DNA of 64,000 bases from assembly GCF_000565015.1 (NCBI RefSeq), contig NZ_JDFF01000013.1, positions 25,978 to 89,977 on the forward strand. Direction: 5' to 3'. Each line of letters opens with the position of its first letter. The stretch's first letter is position 1. The notes below the pieces were generated by a model, which was not told the DNA's origin, ran no database searches, and was given only the letters and a program-made list of their open reading frames with translations. Origin of the DNA: Porphyromonas catoniae ATCC 51270. Its GTDB lineage: Bacteria > Bacteroidota > Bacteroidia > Bacteroidales > Porphyromonadaceae. Of this stretch, positions 47,488 to 55,691 are shown in pieces. Position numbers and translations under genes: made by a program.

Positions 47488-48207
47488 CTAGGCGGTCTTG
47501 CTCTCAAGGTATTGAATATAGGGTGTGAAGATCACATCCTCAATATAGTTATGTGCAGCAAGGTCAATTTCTACACTGAAAATATCATGTAGCACAGAGG
47601 TTAGCTCATAGCCACTGGGAGCAGTGTAGTACTTGATGAGAAGGTTCTTTAGCTCAGTAATCTTCAGCTCGATCTGGTCATGGCGCCTACTAAAGATTCC
47701 AATATTGTAATGCTCATCTCGCTCACCAGCAGCTAGACGACGAGCATAAGGGAAAACTGTACGATCCTCATAGTTCATATGCTTGTGTACCTCCTCTACA
47801 TACTCATCAAAGAAACGGCGGATCACATAAGCCAACTCTTGTGGGCAATTGGAGATTGCAGAAAGGAGACGCTGCCGGATCAAGGGGAGACGAAAATCTA
47901 GGAAGTAAGCATGTGAGTTAGATAGGTAGGCAATCAAGCTATCTAGGTGCACAGAGGCTATCTGCTCAGTCGATGGATCGTAGCCATCTAGTATGGAGCT
48001 ATTCACCAGCAGTAGCAGCGTCCGGGTGTCTACACCGTACTCCGAGCAAAGCTGACCAATGCTCTTGTCTCCAAACCCTAATGGGATGCCAAAGCGGGTA
48101 ATGATGAGCAATGCAATCGGGCTACCCGTGATGATATCGCTCATCTTGGAATGAGCAGAGACAGGAGTAGTGAAGGCTTGTCCTTGGAGATGTTTATAGG
48201 AGTTCAT
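47488..48207 (-). CDS. hemerythrin-domain protein
   Basis: 239 residues from the internal ATG at 48205-48207 (MNSYKHLQGQAFTTPVSA). The C-terminal half carries hemerythrin-like iron ligands: His in SNSHAYFLDFRLP, HKHMNYEDRTVFPY, a further His in SRRHDQIELK, and AAHNYIEDVIFTPY. The N-terminal part (SKMSDIITGSPIALLIITRF, then GFGDKSIGQLCSEYGVD) resembles the helical domain of RIC/ScdA di-iron repair proteins, including its single conserved Cys. It likely repairs iron-sulfur clusters or senses NO/O2. Paired with the LuxR-type gene. Confidence 0.82.
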   Translation of the reverse strand: MNSYKHLQGQAFTTPVSAHSKMSDIITGSPIALLIITRFGIPLGFGDKSIGQLCSEYGVDTRTLLLLVNSSILDGYDPSTEQIASVHLDSLIAYLSNSHAYFLDFRLPLIRQRLLSAISNCPQELAYVIRRFFDEYVEEVHKHMNYEDRTVFPYARRLAAGERDEHYNIGIFSRRHDQIELKITELKNLLIKYYTAPSGYELTSVLHDIFSVEIDLAAHNYIEDVIFTPYIQYLESKTA

Positions 48208-48265
48208 TAGATGAAATACGATAAATAAGAGGGTTAAGAAGGTGGTCATCCATTGACCACTGAGA

Positions 48266-48273
48266 CAAAGGTA
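48266..48273 (-). promoter_or_regulatory. -7 promoter box of hemerythrin operon
   Basis: On the minus strand the box reads TACCTTTG, about 60 bp before the hemerythrin-like start. Confidence 0.55.
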
Positions 48274-48343
48274 GAGCTTAATAGCCCCCTATACAATCCA
48301 CTTTATTAGGTATATAAACACTAAATAATCATGATATGTAGGT

Positions 48344-48375
48344 ATTGTTGCCCCTCCGAGTTAGCTCTACCTTTG
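48344..48375 (+). promoter_or_regulatory. orphan plus-strand promoter
   Basis: ATTG (48344-48347), 20 bp, TACCTTTG (48368-48375): a good Bacteroidota promoter that points away from the hemerythrin operon. No annotated-size plus-strand gene follows; instead a short transcript ending at the hairpin at 48447-48480 is expected. Confidence 0.65.
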
Positions 48376-48381
48376 TACAGT

Positions 48382-48490
48382 GAGAGTGATATGGCTTTTG
48401 ATAGCAAAGCTCTTGTAAATAGTAAACCGTTTAAGTGATAAATTAAAGATATGGCTATCTCGGGAGAGATGGCCATATCTGCTTTATACT
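48382..48490 (+). ncRNA. candidate small transcript, possibly with 15-codon peptide
   Basis: Between the orphan promoter and a terminator-like stem lies about 110 bp of unassigned sequence. An ATG at 48391 opens a 15-codon frame, MAFDSKALVNSKPFK, ending at TGA 48436-48438. The stem AGATATGGC...GCCATATCT (48447-48480) has 15 pairs. It may be a small regulatory RNA, a short leader-type peptide or both. No family was recognised. The rest of the 48208-48555 gap shows only the divergent promoters. Confidence 0.4.
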
Positions 48491-48495
48491 TTCTT
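48447..48495 (+). terminator. terminator-like stem after candidate small transcript
   Basis: AGATATGGC TATCTC and GAGATG GCCATATCT pair around ggga; one wobble pair. Followed by gctttatacttt. Confidence 0.55.
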
Positions 48496-48555
48496 ACCTT
48501 ACAGCTCTAGGAAATAGCCATATTATTCTGAGTACTCCAAGTATACCTCCTCAGT

Positions 48556-49437
48556 CTATGTATCAAGCCACTTCTGGTAAGCCTCTGGGATAGTCGGCAT
48601 TGCACCACGCTGAGTACACACGTAGGCAGCAAGCTCCGTAGCAAAACGAATAGCATCAGGGCGCTCTCGTCCAGCTAGTAGAGCTGAGATATATCCAGCT
48701 GTAAATGAATCTCCAGCTCCAACGGTATCCACTACCGTTATCTCTCGTGAGGGATGGTATGTACTGCCCTGTGAGGAATAGATATTGCACCCATAGGCAC
48801 CGCGTGTCAAGATAACGGAGTCTAGATTAAATTGCTCCAAGACTTGGTGACAGATTGCCTCAATGGATCCCTCCAGATGAAGGACTTGAGAAATGGTAGA
48901 GACTTCCTCATCGTTGAGCTTCAATATAGTGGCATGTTGTAGGCTATCTCGGATAAGAGCCTCACTATAATAGCTAAGGCGAAGATTAATGTCAAAGATT
49001 TTGATGCTATCCTGAGGCATTACCTCAAAGAAGCGATGGATGGTGTTCGCTGTCTCCTCTGAGCGCTGAGCAAGCGAGCCAAAGCACACAGCATTGGTTC
49101 GTTTAGCTAGCTCCTCTAGCTCTCTTGTGAAGGCGATATGATCCCACGCGACTTGCTCCTGTATCTCATAGTTGCCACTCCCCGTTGCTCCTAGAGTCAC
49201 GAGTACCCGTCCCGTTGGGTAATCTACCTCCTGAAGTATGCTTGGTAGACCTTTATACTCTAGCTCCTGCTTAATCTCTTGTCCGAGAGCATCATGCCCA
49301 ATGGCACTCACGGCATAAGCCTCATGCCCAAGATTCTTACAGTGGTAAGCAAAATTTGCAGGAGCTCCTCCCAGCGCTTTACGATCAGGGAAAATATCCC
49401 AGAGAATCTCTCCTATCCCTACAATGGTCTTCTTCAT
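48556..49437 (-). CDS. PfkB family sugar kinase (fructokinase-like)
   Basis: The 293 residues contain both family signatures: GGAPANFAYHCKNLG near residue 23 and DTVGAGDSFTAGYISALL near residue 235, with the catalytic Asp in GAGD. The N-terminus VGIGEILWDIFPDRKALGG is typical of fructokinase or ribokinase-like members. The substrate is probably fructose, but sequence alone does not separate it from close sugars. It lies 30 nt after the holin-like gene and is probably cotranscribed with it. Confidence 0.87.
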   Translation of the reverse strand: MKKTIVGIGEILWDIFPDRKALGGAPANFAYHCKNLGHEAYAVSAIGHDALGQEIKQELEYKGLPSILQEVDYPTGRVLVTLGATGSGNYEIQEQVAWDHIAFTRELEELAKRTNAVCFGSLAQRSEETANTIHRFFEVMPQDSIKIFDINLRLSYYSEALIRDSLQHATILKLNDEEVSTISQVLHLEGSIEAICHQVLEQFNLDSVILTRGAYGCNIYSSQGSTYHPSREITVVDTVGAGDSFTAGYISALLAGRERPDAIRFATELAAYVCTQRGAMPTIPEAYQKWLDT

Positions 49438-49467
49438 GTATCTAAATATATCGTGTGTATTCCTCGT

Positions 49468-50319
49468 TTACTTCTTCCGACTCTTCTTACCAAGGAATAG
49501 CCCCAAGATCCCATCTTGAACCTTACCTATGGCCAATGCAACCAGGGTTGGGCGAAGAAAATCCCAAGCAATCCGCACGTAGGGGAGGTATTTCTTGTAT
49601 CCTTCCTCAGATTGATGGGCTCCCCCCCTCCCAGCATGTCCTCTTCGCTGTGCATGCCTGTGCTTAGCTTTTGAGGTTGGATCCTTTGATCCGAGGAATT
49701 GTAAGACCTTCCCAATCAATGGTAAATCTGTGATATAGCCAATCGTCTCCTTGCGTAGTTGCTCTGCAATAAGGCTTGGGTAGTAGTTCCGAATATAAAT
49801 ACTATCACGTACTGTCTCACGAGCTGCTCGATCGATATCGATCATTGTCTCGTTCTGTGCATACTGTAGCGTGATATTGGCAGGCTCTCTGTCTGGCTCC
49901 TTTGCAAATGTCCTATAAGGCACTCGATTGACGTATGGGAGAGAATCAATCTTATGATTCAGTGCCATTGTTTGTCGGAGTGTCTCACGAGCCACAGAGG
50001 AGCGAATACGTCGACTAAGGAGTGGTCTCACGAGGAGGAAAAGCAAGACAAGCACTGCATATCCCCCACCAAGATAAAGGAACCCTAATGCAGGCGAACT
50101 CTCACTCCAAGTAGCCAAAGCAAACCCCAGAGCGATATTGAGGAATAGGAAAAGGTGGAAGAGCAGGAAGCCGAGGATACACCAAGTAACGACCGTCGCC
50201 AGCGCACGCCCCGAGAAGGCTCCTACCGAGAGGACAGAGTAGTCGATACTCCGGCGAGAGAGCAGGGTAAGATGCTTGATGAAACTTATGGGGGAATGAT
50301 CCGAGTGGTGTCGTTGCAT
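49468..50319 (-). CDS. membrane protein with holin-superfamily-III-like region
   Basis: 283 residues with two membrane segments (about 38-70 and 82-102; TWCILGFLLFHLFLFLNIAL, FLYLGGGYAVLVLLFLLVRP) in a pattern like the phage-holin-3_6 domain found in many Bacteroidota chromosomes. The remainder is soluble and charged, with a basic stretch (KAKHRHAQRRGHAGRGGAHQ) and a late hydrophobic helix. It is unlikely to be a real phage protein; such genes often sit next to YtxH-type genes, as here. Function unknown. Confidence 0.6.
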   Translation of the reverse strand: MQRHHSDHSPISFIKHLTLLSRRSIDYSVLSVGAFSGRALATVVTWCILGFLLFHLFLFLNIALGFALATWSESSPALGFLYLGGGYAVLVLLFLLVRPLLSRRIRSSVARETLRQTMALNHKIDSLPYVNRVPYRTFAKEPDREPANITLQYAQNETMIDIDRAARETVRDSIYIRNYYPSLIAEQLRKETIGYITDLPLIGKVLQFLGSKDPTSKAKHRHAQRRGHAGRGGAHQSEEGYKKYLPYVRIAWDFLRPTLVALAIGKVQDGILGLFLGKKSRKK

Positions 50320-50440
50320 ATCGTTTCCTTGTGTCAGTTAATCAAGGAGCAACCAGGGAGAAGGGTGCATAGCAACCTCGCCACACGGGCAGAGCATCGC
50401 TGTGCGCCCCCCACCTTGGTCTCCTCACTCATAGGAGGTC

Positions 50441-50695
50441 TTATTCGTCAGACGATTCGATCTCCTCGAGTAGGTCATTGGCCTCCTCTGTGAGTTTGTT
50501 GCGGTATCTGTTGTAGCGTTCCTTAGCTTCGTAGTACCCTTCGACGATGCTGTCGCGTGCTCGCTCCATTGAGCTGGAGAAGTTATCTGCGAAAGCTTCA
50601 CGACGGTGACGATCAGAGAAATACGCTGCCGCTGCACCCGCTGCGGCTCCTAGGAGCACGCCGAGTAGGAAGTTTCCCTTCGAACAATTTGCCAT
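50441..50695 (-). CDS. YtxH domain-containing small membrane protein
   Basis: 84 residues: an N-terminal Gly/Ala-rich membrane segment (GNFLLGVLLGAAAGAAAAYF) followed by a charged amphipathic helix (RRREAFADNF-like, then YYEAKERYNRYRNKLTEEAN). This matches the YtxH family of stress-related membrane proteins. It stands at the head of a likely three-gene minus-strand unit with the holin-like and kinase genes. The role is unknown. Confidence 0.8.
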   Translation of the reverse strand: MANCSKGNFLLGVLLGAAAGAAAAYFSDRHRREAFADNFSSSMERARDSIVEGYYEAKERYNRYRNKLTEEANDLLEEIESSDE

Positions 50696-51166
50696 GATTA
50701 CAATACTTGTTTAGTTAGTAATGTGAATAACGTTGTAAAGATAATCCTAATTTCTTATAAGTGTGGATGCTGGGAGGTTTGCTCAGCCTACACATTTACG
50801 AAGCTGATTGTAGAGCCTCCTCTTTCTCACCTTCAGCACATCCTCTAGGCACAAGTAAATCTCGAACGAATCTTATCGACCATGACTCTCTCGAAGAGGT
50901 GACATCTCTCCCATACTAGCATGCACTACATGAGGACACCACATACAATATCGAATGAAGCGGATTTCTCTGAAGGGACAAGAACACACTATATATAATA
51001 ATGTACAAAGATGAGTTATGGCAAGTTTATCCCGTTTGTAGTTAAGAATAGGATATTCAAATACACATAATTCCCCCCAATCAACATCTACTTTTTCCGC
51101 ACCGATAAAAATCAAATAATACACTCAAAATCAACCCATTGTATCATAAACAAAAAGTACCCACTA

Positions 51167-51275
51167 CGAGTTATGGTAACTTGCTTCAGCAAGTTATGGT
51201 AACTCGCTCAAACGAGTTATAGTAACTCTCCGCAGAGAGTTATAGTAAGTCGCTACTACGACTTATGGTAACTCG
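51167..51275. repeat. family A dyad array, copy 3
   Basis: Five 17-bp units start at 51167, 51190, 51213, 51236 and 51259 with 6-nt spacers cttcag, ctcaaa, ccgcag, ctacta. Units vary as CGAGTTATGGTAACTTG, CAAGTTATGGTAACTCG, CGAGTTATAGTAACTCT and so on. Exactly 109 bp. Confidence 0.95.
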
Positions 51276-51520
51276 TCACACATCCCCACAAACAACCGAG
51301 GTACAAGTAGTTACAATGGCAATCAATCTGACTGAGTAACTGCAACCTTCACTCCCACCTCAAATCCAAAATAATCAACTCATTACCAACACCATACACC
51401 ATTTAAGATTTCACAACCGGGAGGTAGTCCGTCCTCTGGATGTAATCTTTTCCCCTATTATTGTCCTCATGGACGGAATGTGCATCTCTTTATACTTAGC
51501 TTTTCTCCCCATAATCTTTG

Positions 51521-51528
51521 TATTTTTG
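51521..51528 (+). promoter_or_regulatory. -7 promoter box of aspS
   Basis: TATTTTTG matches TAnnTTTG, 79 bp before aspS. No TTTG at -33. Confidence 0.45.
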
Positions 51529-51606
51529 TACCATTAAACGTCATTTAGCATAGCGAGGGACAGACTATTCACCTGGTTATTCCTCCACAAAAGAGAAGCA
51601 ATAGAT

Positions 51607-53370
51607 ATGTATCGTACTACTACCTGTGGCGCACTGCGCCTCAGCAACGTCGGGGAGCAGGTGACGCTCGCTGGTTGGGTTCAGAAGGCACGTCGTATGG
51701 GGGGGATGACCTTCATCGACCTAAGAGATAGATATGGCATCACACAGCTCGTCTTCAATGAGTCTGTTGTCGGAGAGGCACTTGTCGCCGAGGCCGAGAA
51801 GCTCGGACGTGAGTATGTGATCCAGATCGTGGGCATAGTCTCCGAGCGAGAGAACAAGAACCCTAAGCTCCCTACGGGCGATATTGAGATCGCCGTTGCT
51901 TCCCTTCGTATCCTCAACCCTTCGGAGGTACCTCCCTTCACGATCGAGGATGATACAGACGGAGGTGATGACCTCAGGATGAAGTATCGATACCTAGACC
52001 TACGTCGTAGCTGTGTGAGGTCCAACCTCGAGCTACGTCACCGCTTCGCTCTAGCAGTACGTCGCTACCTCGATGCCGAAGGGTTCCTAGAGGTAGAGAC
52101 CCCTGTCCTCATCAAGTCCACCCCCGAGGGTGCTCGTGACTTCGTGGTCCCCTCACGTATGAACCCCAACCAGTTCTACGCCCTACCACAGTCCCCGCAG
52201 ACCTTCAAGCAGCTTCTCATGGTCAGTGGCTTCGACCGCTACTTCCAGATCGTGAAGTGCTTCCGTGATGAAGACCTACGTGCTGACCGCCAGCCTGAGT
52301 TCACACAAATCGACTGTGAGATGAGCTTCGTGGAGCAGGAGGATGTACTCTCTATCTTTGAGGGTATGACGCAGTACCTCTTCAAGGAACTGCTCAATCT
52401 GGATATCCCCATGCCCTTCCCTCGTATGAGCTGGCATGAGGCAATGAAGCGTTATGGCTCTGATAAGCCCGACACACGCTTCGGCATGGAGTTCGTAGAG
52501 GTGAAGGATGTATTACAGGGGCATGGCTTCTCTGTCTTTGACAATGCGGCCTACATTGGAGCAATCGTTGCGCCAGGTGCAGCAAGCTATACCCGCAAGC
52601 AGCTGGATGCACTTACGGACTTCGTGAAGCGTCCTCAGGTCGGTGCCTCGGGCATGGTCTATGCTCGTATAGAGGCTGATGGTACGGTCAAGAGCAGTGT
52701 CGATAAGTTCTACACCCAGGAGACGCTCCAGAGCCTAGCCACAGAGACTGGTGCCAAGGCTAGCGATCTCATCCTCATCCTCTCGGGTGATGATGCAATG
52801 AAGGTGCGTAAGCAGCTCTCAGAGCTCCGACTAGAGATGGGCTCACAGTTGGGCCTACGAGACAAGACGAAGTTCTCCTGCCTCTGGGTGGTAGACTTCC
52901 CGCTCTTCGAGTGGGACGAGGAGACACAACGCTTCTATGCGATGCATCATCCCTTCACTTCGCCCAAGCCCGAGGATATTCCCCTACTGGATAGCGATCC
53001 AGGTGCAGTACGAGCCAATGCGTATGATATGGTCATCAACGGCGTAGAGGTCGGTGGTGGATCAATCCGTATCCACGACAGCAAGCTCCAGGCACGTATG
53101 TTTGACCTGCTTGGCTTTACGCCAGAGAAGGCTCAGGAGCAGTTCGGCTTCCTAATGAATGCCTTCAAGTATGGTGCTCCTCCCCATGGGGGGCTGGCTT
53201 ACGGTCTTGACCGCTTCGTCTCGCTCTTCGCAGGGCTGGATAGCATCCGAGACTGCATCGCCTTCCCCAAGAATAATGCTGGGCGTGACGTGATGATCGA
53301 TGCACCTTCACTTATTGATCAAGAGCAGCTCGATGAGCTCCATCTGCGTCTCACCCCTGCTACAAAGTAA
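51607..53370 (+). CDS. aspS: aspartyl-tRNA synthetase
   Basis: AspRS charges tRNA-Asp. The 587 residues have the N-terminal OB-fold anticodon domain ([20 protein letters not shown]), class II motif 2 ([18 protein letters not shown]), the bacterial insertion (about 280-420) and motif 3 ([15 protein letters not shown]). [11 protein letters not shown] is the usual bacterial segment. It heads a group with the pRiA4b-like gene and miaA. Confidence 0.97.
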   Translation: MYRTTTCGALRLSNVGEQVTLAGWVQKARRMGGMTFIDLRDRYGITQLVFNESVVGEALVAEAEKLGREYVIQIVGIVSERENKNPKLPTGDIEIAVASLRILNPSEVPPFTIEDDTDGGDDLRMKYRYLDLRRSCVRSNLELRHRFALAVRRYLDAEGFLEVETPVLIKSTPEGARDFVVPSRMNPNQFYALPQSPQTFKQLLMVSGFDRYFQIVKCFRDEDLRADRQPEFTQIDCEMSFVEQEDVLSIFEGMTQYLFKELLNLDIPMPFPRMSWHEAMKRYGSDKPDTRFGMEFVEVKDVLQGHGFSVFDNAAYIGAIVAPGAASYTRKQLDALTDFVKRPQVGASGMVYARIEADGTVKSSVDKFYTQETLQSLATETGAKASDLILILSGDDAMKVRKQLSELRLEMGSQLGLRDKTKFSCLWVVDFPLFEWDEETQRFYAMHHPFTSPKPEDIPLLDSDPGAVRANAYDMVINGVEVGGGSIRIHDSKLQARMFDLLGFTPEKAQEQFGFLMNAFKYGAPPHGGLAYGLDRFVSLFAGLDSIRDCIAFPKNNAGRDVMIDAPSLIDQEQLDELHLRLTPATK

Positions 53371-53399
53371 TTACTCACCCTTAGTATACCGATTTCCGA

Positions 53400-53948
53400 A
53401 TGATCTATCGTCTATTAATGCTCTCTGATGAGAACGACTACTTCAAGCGAGAGCTACAGATTGACTCCGAAGCCACGTTCCTCGAGCTGAATGATTTCAT
53501 CCTCGATGCGGTAGGCTATGCCCATGATGAGCTGACTACCTTCCACATCTGCGACGAAGCTTGGCAGAAGGAACAGGAGGTCACGATGATGGATATGGGG
53601 ATGGGCTCCGAATACGATAGCTATCTGATGGAGAGTACCCCCCTTGAGGAGCTACTTGATCACAAGGGGCAGCACCTCTTCTTCGTCTTCGATATGCTCT
53701 CCGAGCGAGGTTTCTTCATCGAGCTCGTAGAGATGATCCCAGGGAAGAGCCTCGACAAGCCCATCATCACCCATTCAGAGGGCAAGGCTCCTCAGCAACT
53801 TGCCTCCATAGATGTGGCCGCCTCTCGCTCTGTCGCTCCAGCCTCGGGAGAGGTGTGGGATGAGGATAGCCTAGAAGAGGACTCCATCGACGAGGGTGAT
53901 ATCGACCTCGAAGGCTTCGATATAGCCGATGCAGAGAGCCTCTACTAG
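53400..53948 (+). CDS. pRiA4b ORF-3 / IS1096 passenger-like protein
   Basis: 182 residues. The N-terminal part (FLELNDFILDAVGYAHDELT, TFHICDEAWQKEQEV, HKGQHLFFVFDMLSERGFFI) matches the small family named after plasmid pRiA4b ORF-3, common as a chromosomal gene in Bacteroidota and not itself a sign of a transposon. The C-terminal 50 residues are strongly acidic (EDSLEEDSIDEGDIDLEGFD). Function unknown. It overlaps the miaA start by 20 nt, so translation is coupled. Confidence 0.8.
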   Translation: MIYRLLMLSDENDYFKRELQIDSEATFLELNDFILDAVGYAHDELTTFHICDEAWQKEQEVTMMDMGMGSEYDSYLMESTPLEELLDHKGQHLFFVFDMLSERGFFIELVEMIPGKSLDKPIITHSEGKAPQQLASIDVAASRSVAPASGEVWDEDSLEEDSIDEGDIDLEGFDIADAESLY

Positions 53949-54849
53949 AGACCAGCGTCCTACACTTGTAGTCCTCCTAGGCCCTACGGGCGTAGGGAAG
54001 ACAGCCCTAGGTGTACAGCTTGCCCGCCAGCTAGGCTGTAGTATCCTCTCAGCAGACTCCCGACAGATTTATCGTGAGCTACCTATAGGCACAGCAGCCC
54101 CGACTCCAGAGGAGCGGGCTGCTGTGCCTCATTACTTCGTAGGGACGCACAGCGTCACCGAGAGGTATAGTGCAGCCAGCTACGAGGTCGACGTGTTACA
54201 TCTGCTAGAGAAACTCTTCTCTGACCACCCTATTCAGCTCCTCTCGGGTGGCTCGATGATGTACGTAGATGCTGTATGCCGAGGTATCGATGAGATACCC
54301 GACGTGGATCCTGCTATTCGGGCAGAGGTCTGGCATCGCTATGAGACGGGGGGGCTACCTCCTATCCTCTCCGAACTGGAGCACCTTGACCCCAGATACT
54401 ATGCCACAGTAGATCACCACAACTACAAGCGTGTCCTACATGGCTACGAGGTCTGCCTCTCCTCGGGGCGACCATTTTCTTCCTTCCATACAGGGCAGGC
54501 AAAGTCTCGCCCTTTCGATATCATCAAGATTGGCTTAACCCGAGAGCGTGAGGATCTGTATGCCCGCATCGATGAGCGGGTACTTCAGATGATATCATTG
54601 GGGCTGGAGGCTGAGGCTCGAGCAGTGTACCCCTATCGCCACCTGAATGCTCTGAATACGGTGGGATATAAGGAACTATTTGCCTACTTCGATGGCACAA
54701 TCCCTCTTGACGAAGCTATTCGCCTCATCCAGCGCAATAGCCGTCACTATGCCCGCAAGCAGCTCACCTGGTGGAAACGAGATTCTGAGGTACACTGGTA
54801 TCATCCCGATGCGCCAAACGATCTACTCAGAGCAATAGGACATCTCTAG
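53929..54849 (+). CDS. miaA: tRNA dimethylallyltransferase
   Basis: MiaA adds dimethylallyl to A37 of tRNAs that read UNN codons. In 306 residues the ATP loop GPTGVGKT is at 18-25, followed by SADSRQIYRELPIGTAAPT, the YVDAVCRGIDEIP segment and the late NTVGYKELFAYFDG and RNSRHYARKQLTWWKRD. All are typical. It ends the aspS group; the MEP pathway (ispF, ispG in this window) supplies its substrate. Confidence 0.95.
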   Translation: MQRASTRDQRPTLVVLLGPTGVGKTALGVQLARQLGCSILSADSRQIYRELPIGTAAPTPEERAAVPHYFVGTHSVTERYSAASYEVDVLHLLEKLFSDHPIQLLSGGSMMYVDAVCRGIDEIPDVDPAIRAEVWHRYETGGLPPILSELEHLDPRYYATVDHHNYKRVLHGYEVCLSSGRPFSSFHTGQAKSRPFDIIKIGLTREREDLYARIDERVLQMISLGLEAEARAVYPYRHLNALNTVGYKELFAYFDGTIPLDEAIRLIQRNSRHYARKQLTWWKRDSEVHWYHPDAPNDLLRAIGHL

Positions 54850-55082
54850 TTTTCCCTAAGAGAGCTAGACCCAAACCACCCCTCAAGACAACATTTCTGC
54901 TGTAACATATACACCTACTCTACTGGATTTAGAGTGAGTCATAATGTTTCTATGGGAACAATTAGCAGGCTTATTATTAAGAAGTTATAGTCTACTATAT
55001 ATCTCCCCCAGCGGTAAAGGCATAGCCAGAATTGGGACCCATTGTAATAGCCTCTTTATAAGCCTCTTATAGGGAAGAGTGA

Positions 55083-55191
55083 CGAGTTATGGTAAGTCGT
55101 CTCAATGACTTACCATAACTCTCTGTAGCGACTCACCACAACTCGTTTGAACGACTTACCATAACTTGTCGAAGCGAGTTACCATAACTCG
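55083..55191. repeat. family A dyad array, copy 4
   Basis: Five 17-bp units start at 55083, 55106, 55129, 55152 and 55175 with 6-nt spacers tctcaa, ctgtag, tttgaa, tcgaag. The last unit is the ideal CGAGTTACCATAACTCG; the third is the most changed (CGACTCACCACAACTCG) but keeps the dyad. Exactly 109 bp. The tail GTACAACGTCTTAAATA follows at 55214-55230. Confidence 0.95.
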
Positions 55192-55524
55192 TAACAGGCA
55201 CTTTTAGAAAAAAGTACAACGTCTTAAATACGAGTGAATTACACCACATCTAGATGGGATACCCAAAGAGGTCAATCAATATGAACTCACAAGTGAAGCC
55301 CAAGGACTATACCTAATCCATACAATTTACTAGCAATCAACCTCAAAAGTCGGAGGATGAAGCATAACAGAAAAGGGCTAGTAGGGCTTATAGCATGTAA
55401 GGTCTAGATTAGAATGGTTACAGCCTAGAAACGTTAATTATCATCCCCAAAAGGAATCTATATTCGGAGAGTTTCACCCTGAGATACAGATATAATTATA
55501 TTTTGAGGCAGGCCAATAGATTAA

Positions 55525-55556
55525 TTTGCTTAGATGTACTTTATTCATTAGCTTTG
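55525..55556 (+). promoter_or_regulatory. promoter of korAB
   Basis: TTTG (55525-55528), 20 bp, TAGCTTTG (55549-55556). A strong match to the Bacteroidota promoter; leader of about 130 nt. Confidence 0.78.
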
Positions 55557-55691
55557 TGAAGCACATTAGATGCAAACAGAATGTCAGCGTTGAACGAACT
55601 CGGTCACTTAACGGTAATCTACATGGATACGGCTCCCTCACGAGAGCTCGGGCTCGTACTGCAAAGACACATACACGATATATAAACAACT

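Larger units (their letters stand above)
50696..51606. other. long divergent intergenic region before aspS
   Basis: Between divergent ytxH-like and aspS genes. It holds the family A array at 51167-51275, its tail-like match at 51301-51320, and a -7 box TATTTTTG at 51521-51528 for aspS. The 50750-51160 part is AT-rich with no credible gene; an 83-codon minus frame at 50873-51124 has no family likeness. Confidence 0.55.
54850..55691. other. long intergenic region between miaA and korA
   Basis: This 842-bp gap holds the family A array at 55083-55191, its tail near 55214-55232 and the korA promoter at 55525-55556. No terminator with a T run was found after miaA. The 55233-55520 part is AT-rich with no credible gene. 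Confidence 0.55.

Noticed and set aside
49468..50319. Prophage holin
   Set aside because: Only the two membrane segments resemble holins; no lysin or phage genes are nearby.
50873..51124. 83-codon minus frame in the ytxH/aspS gap
   Set aside because: AT-rich, many Cys and aromatic residues, no domain and no promoter.
53400..53948. Mobile element passenger gene
   Set aside because: The family name refers to IS1096 and a plasmid, but there is no transposase or terminal repeat here and it is embedded between aspS and miaA.
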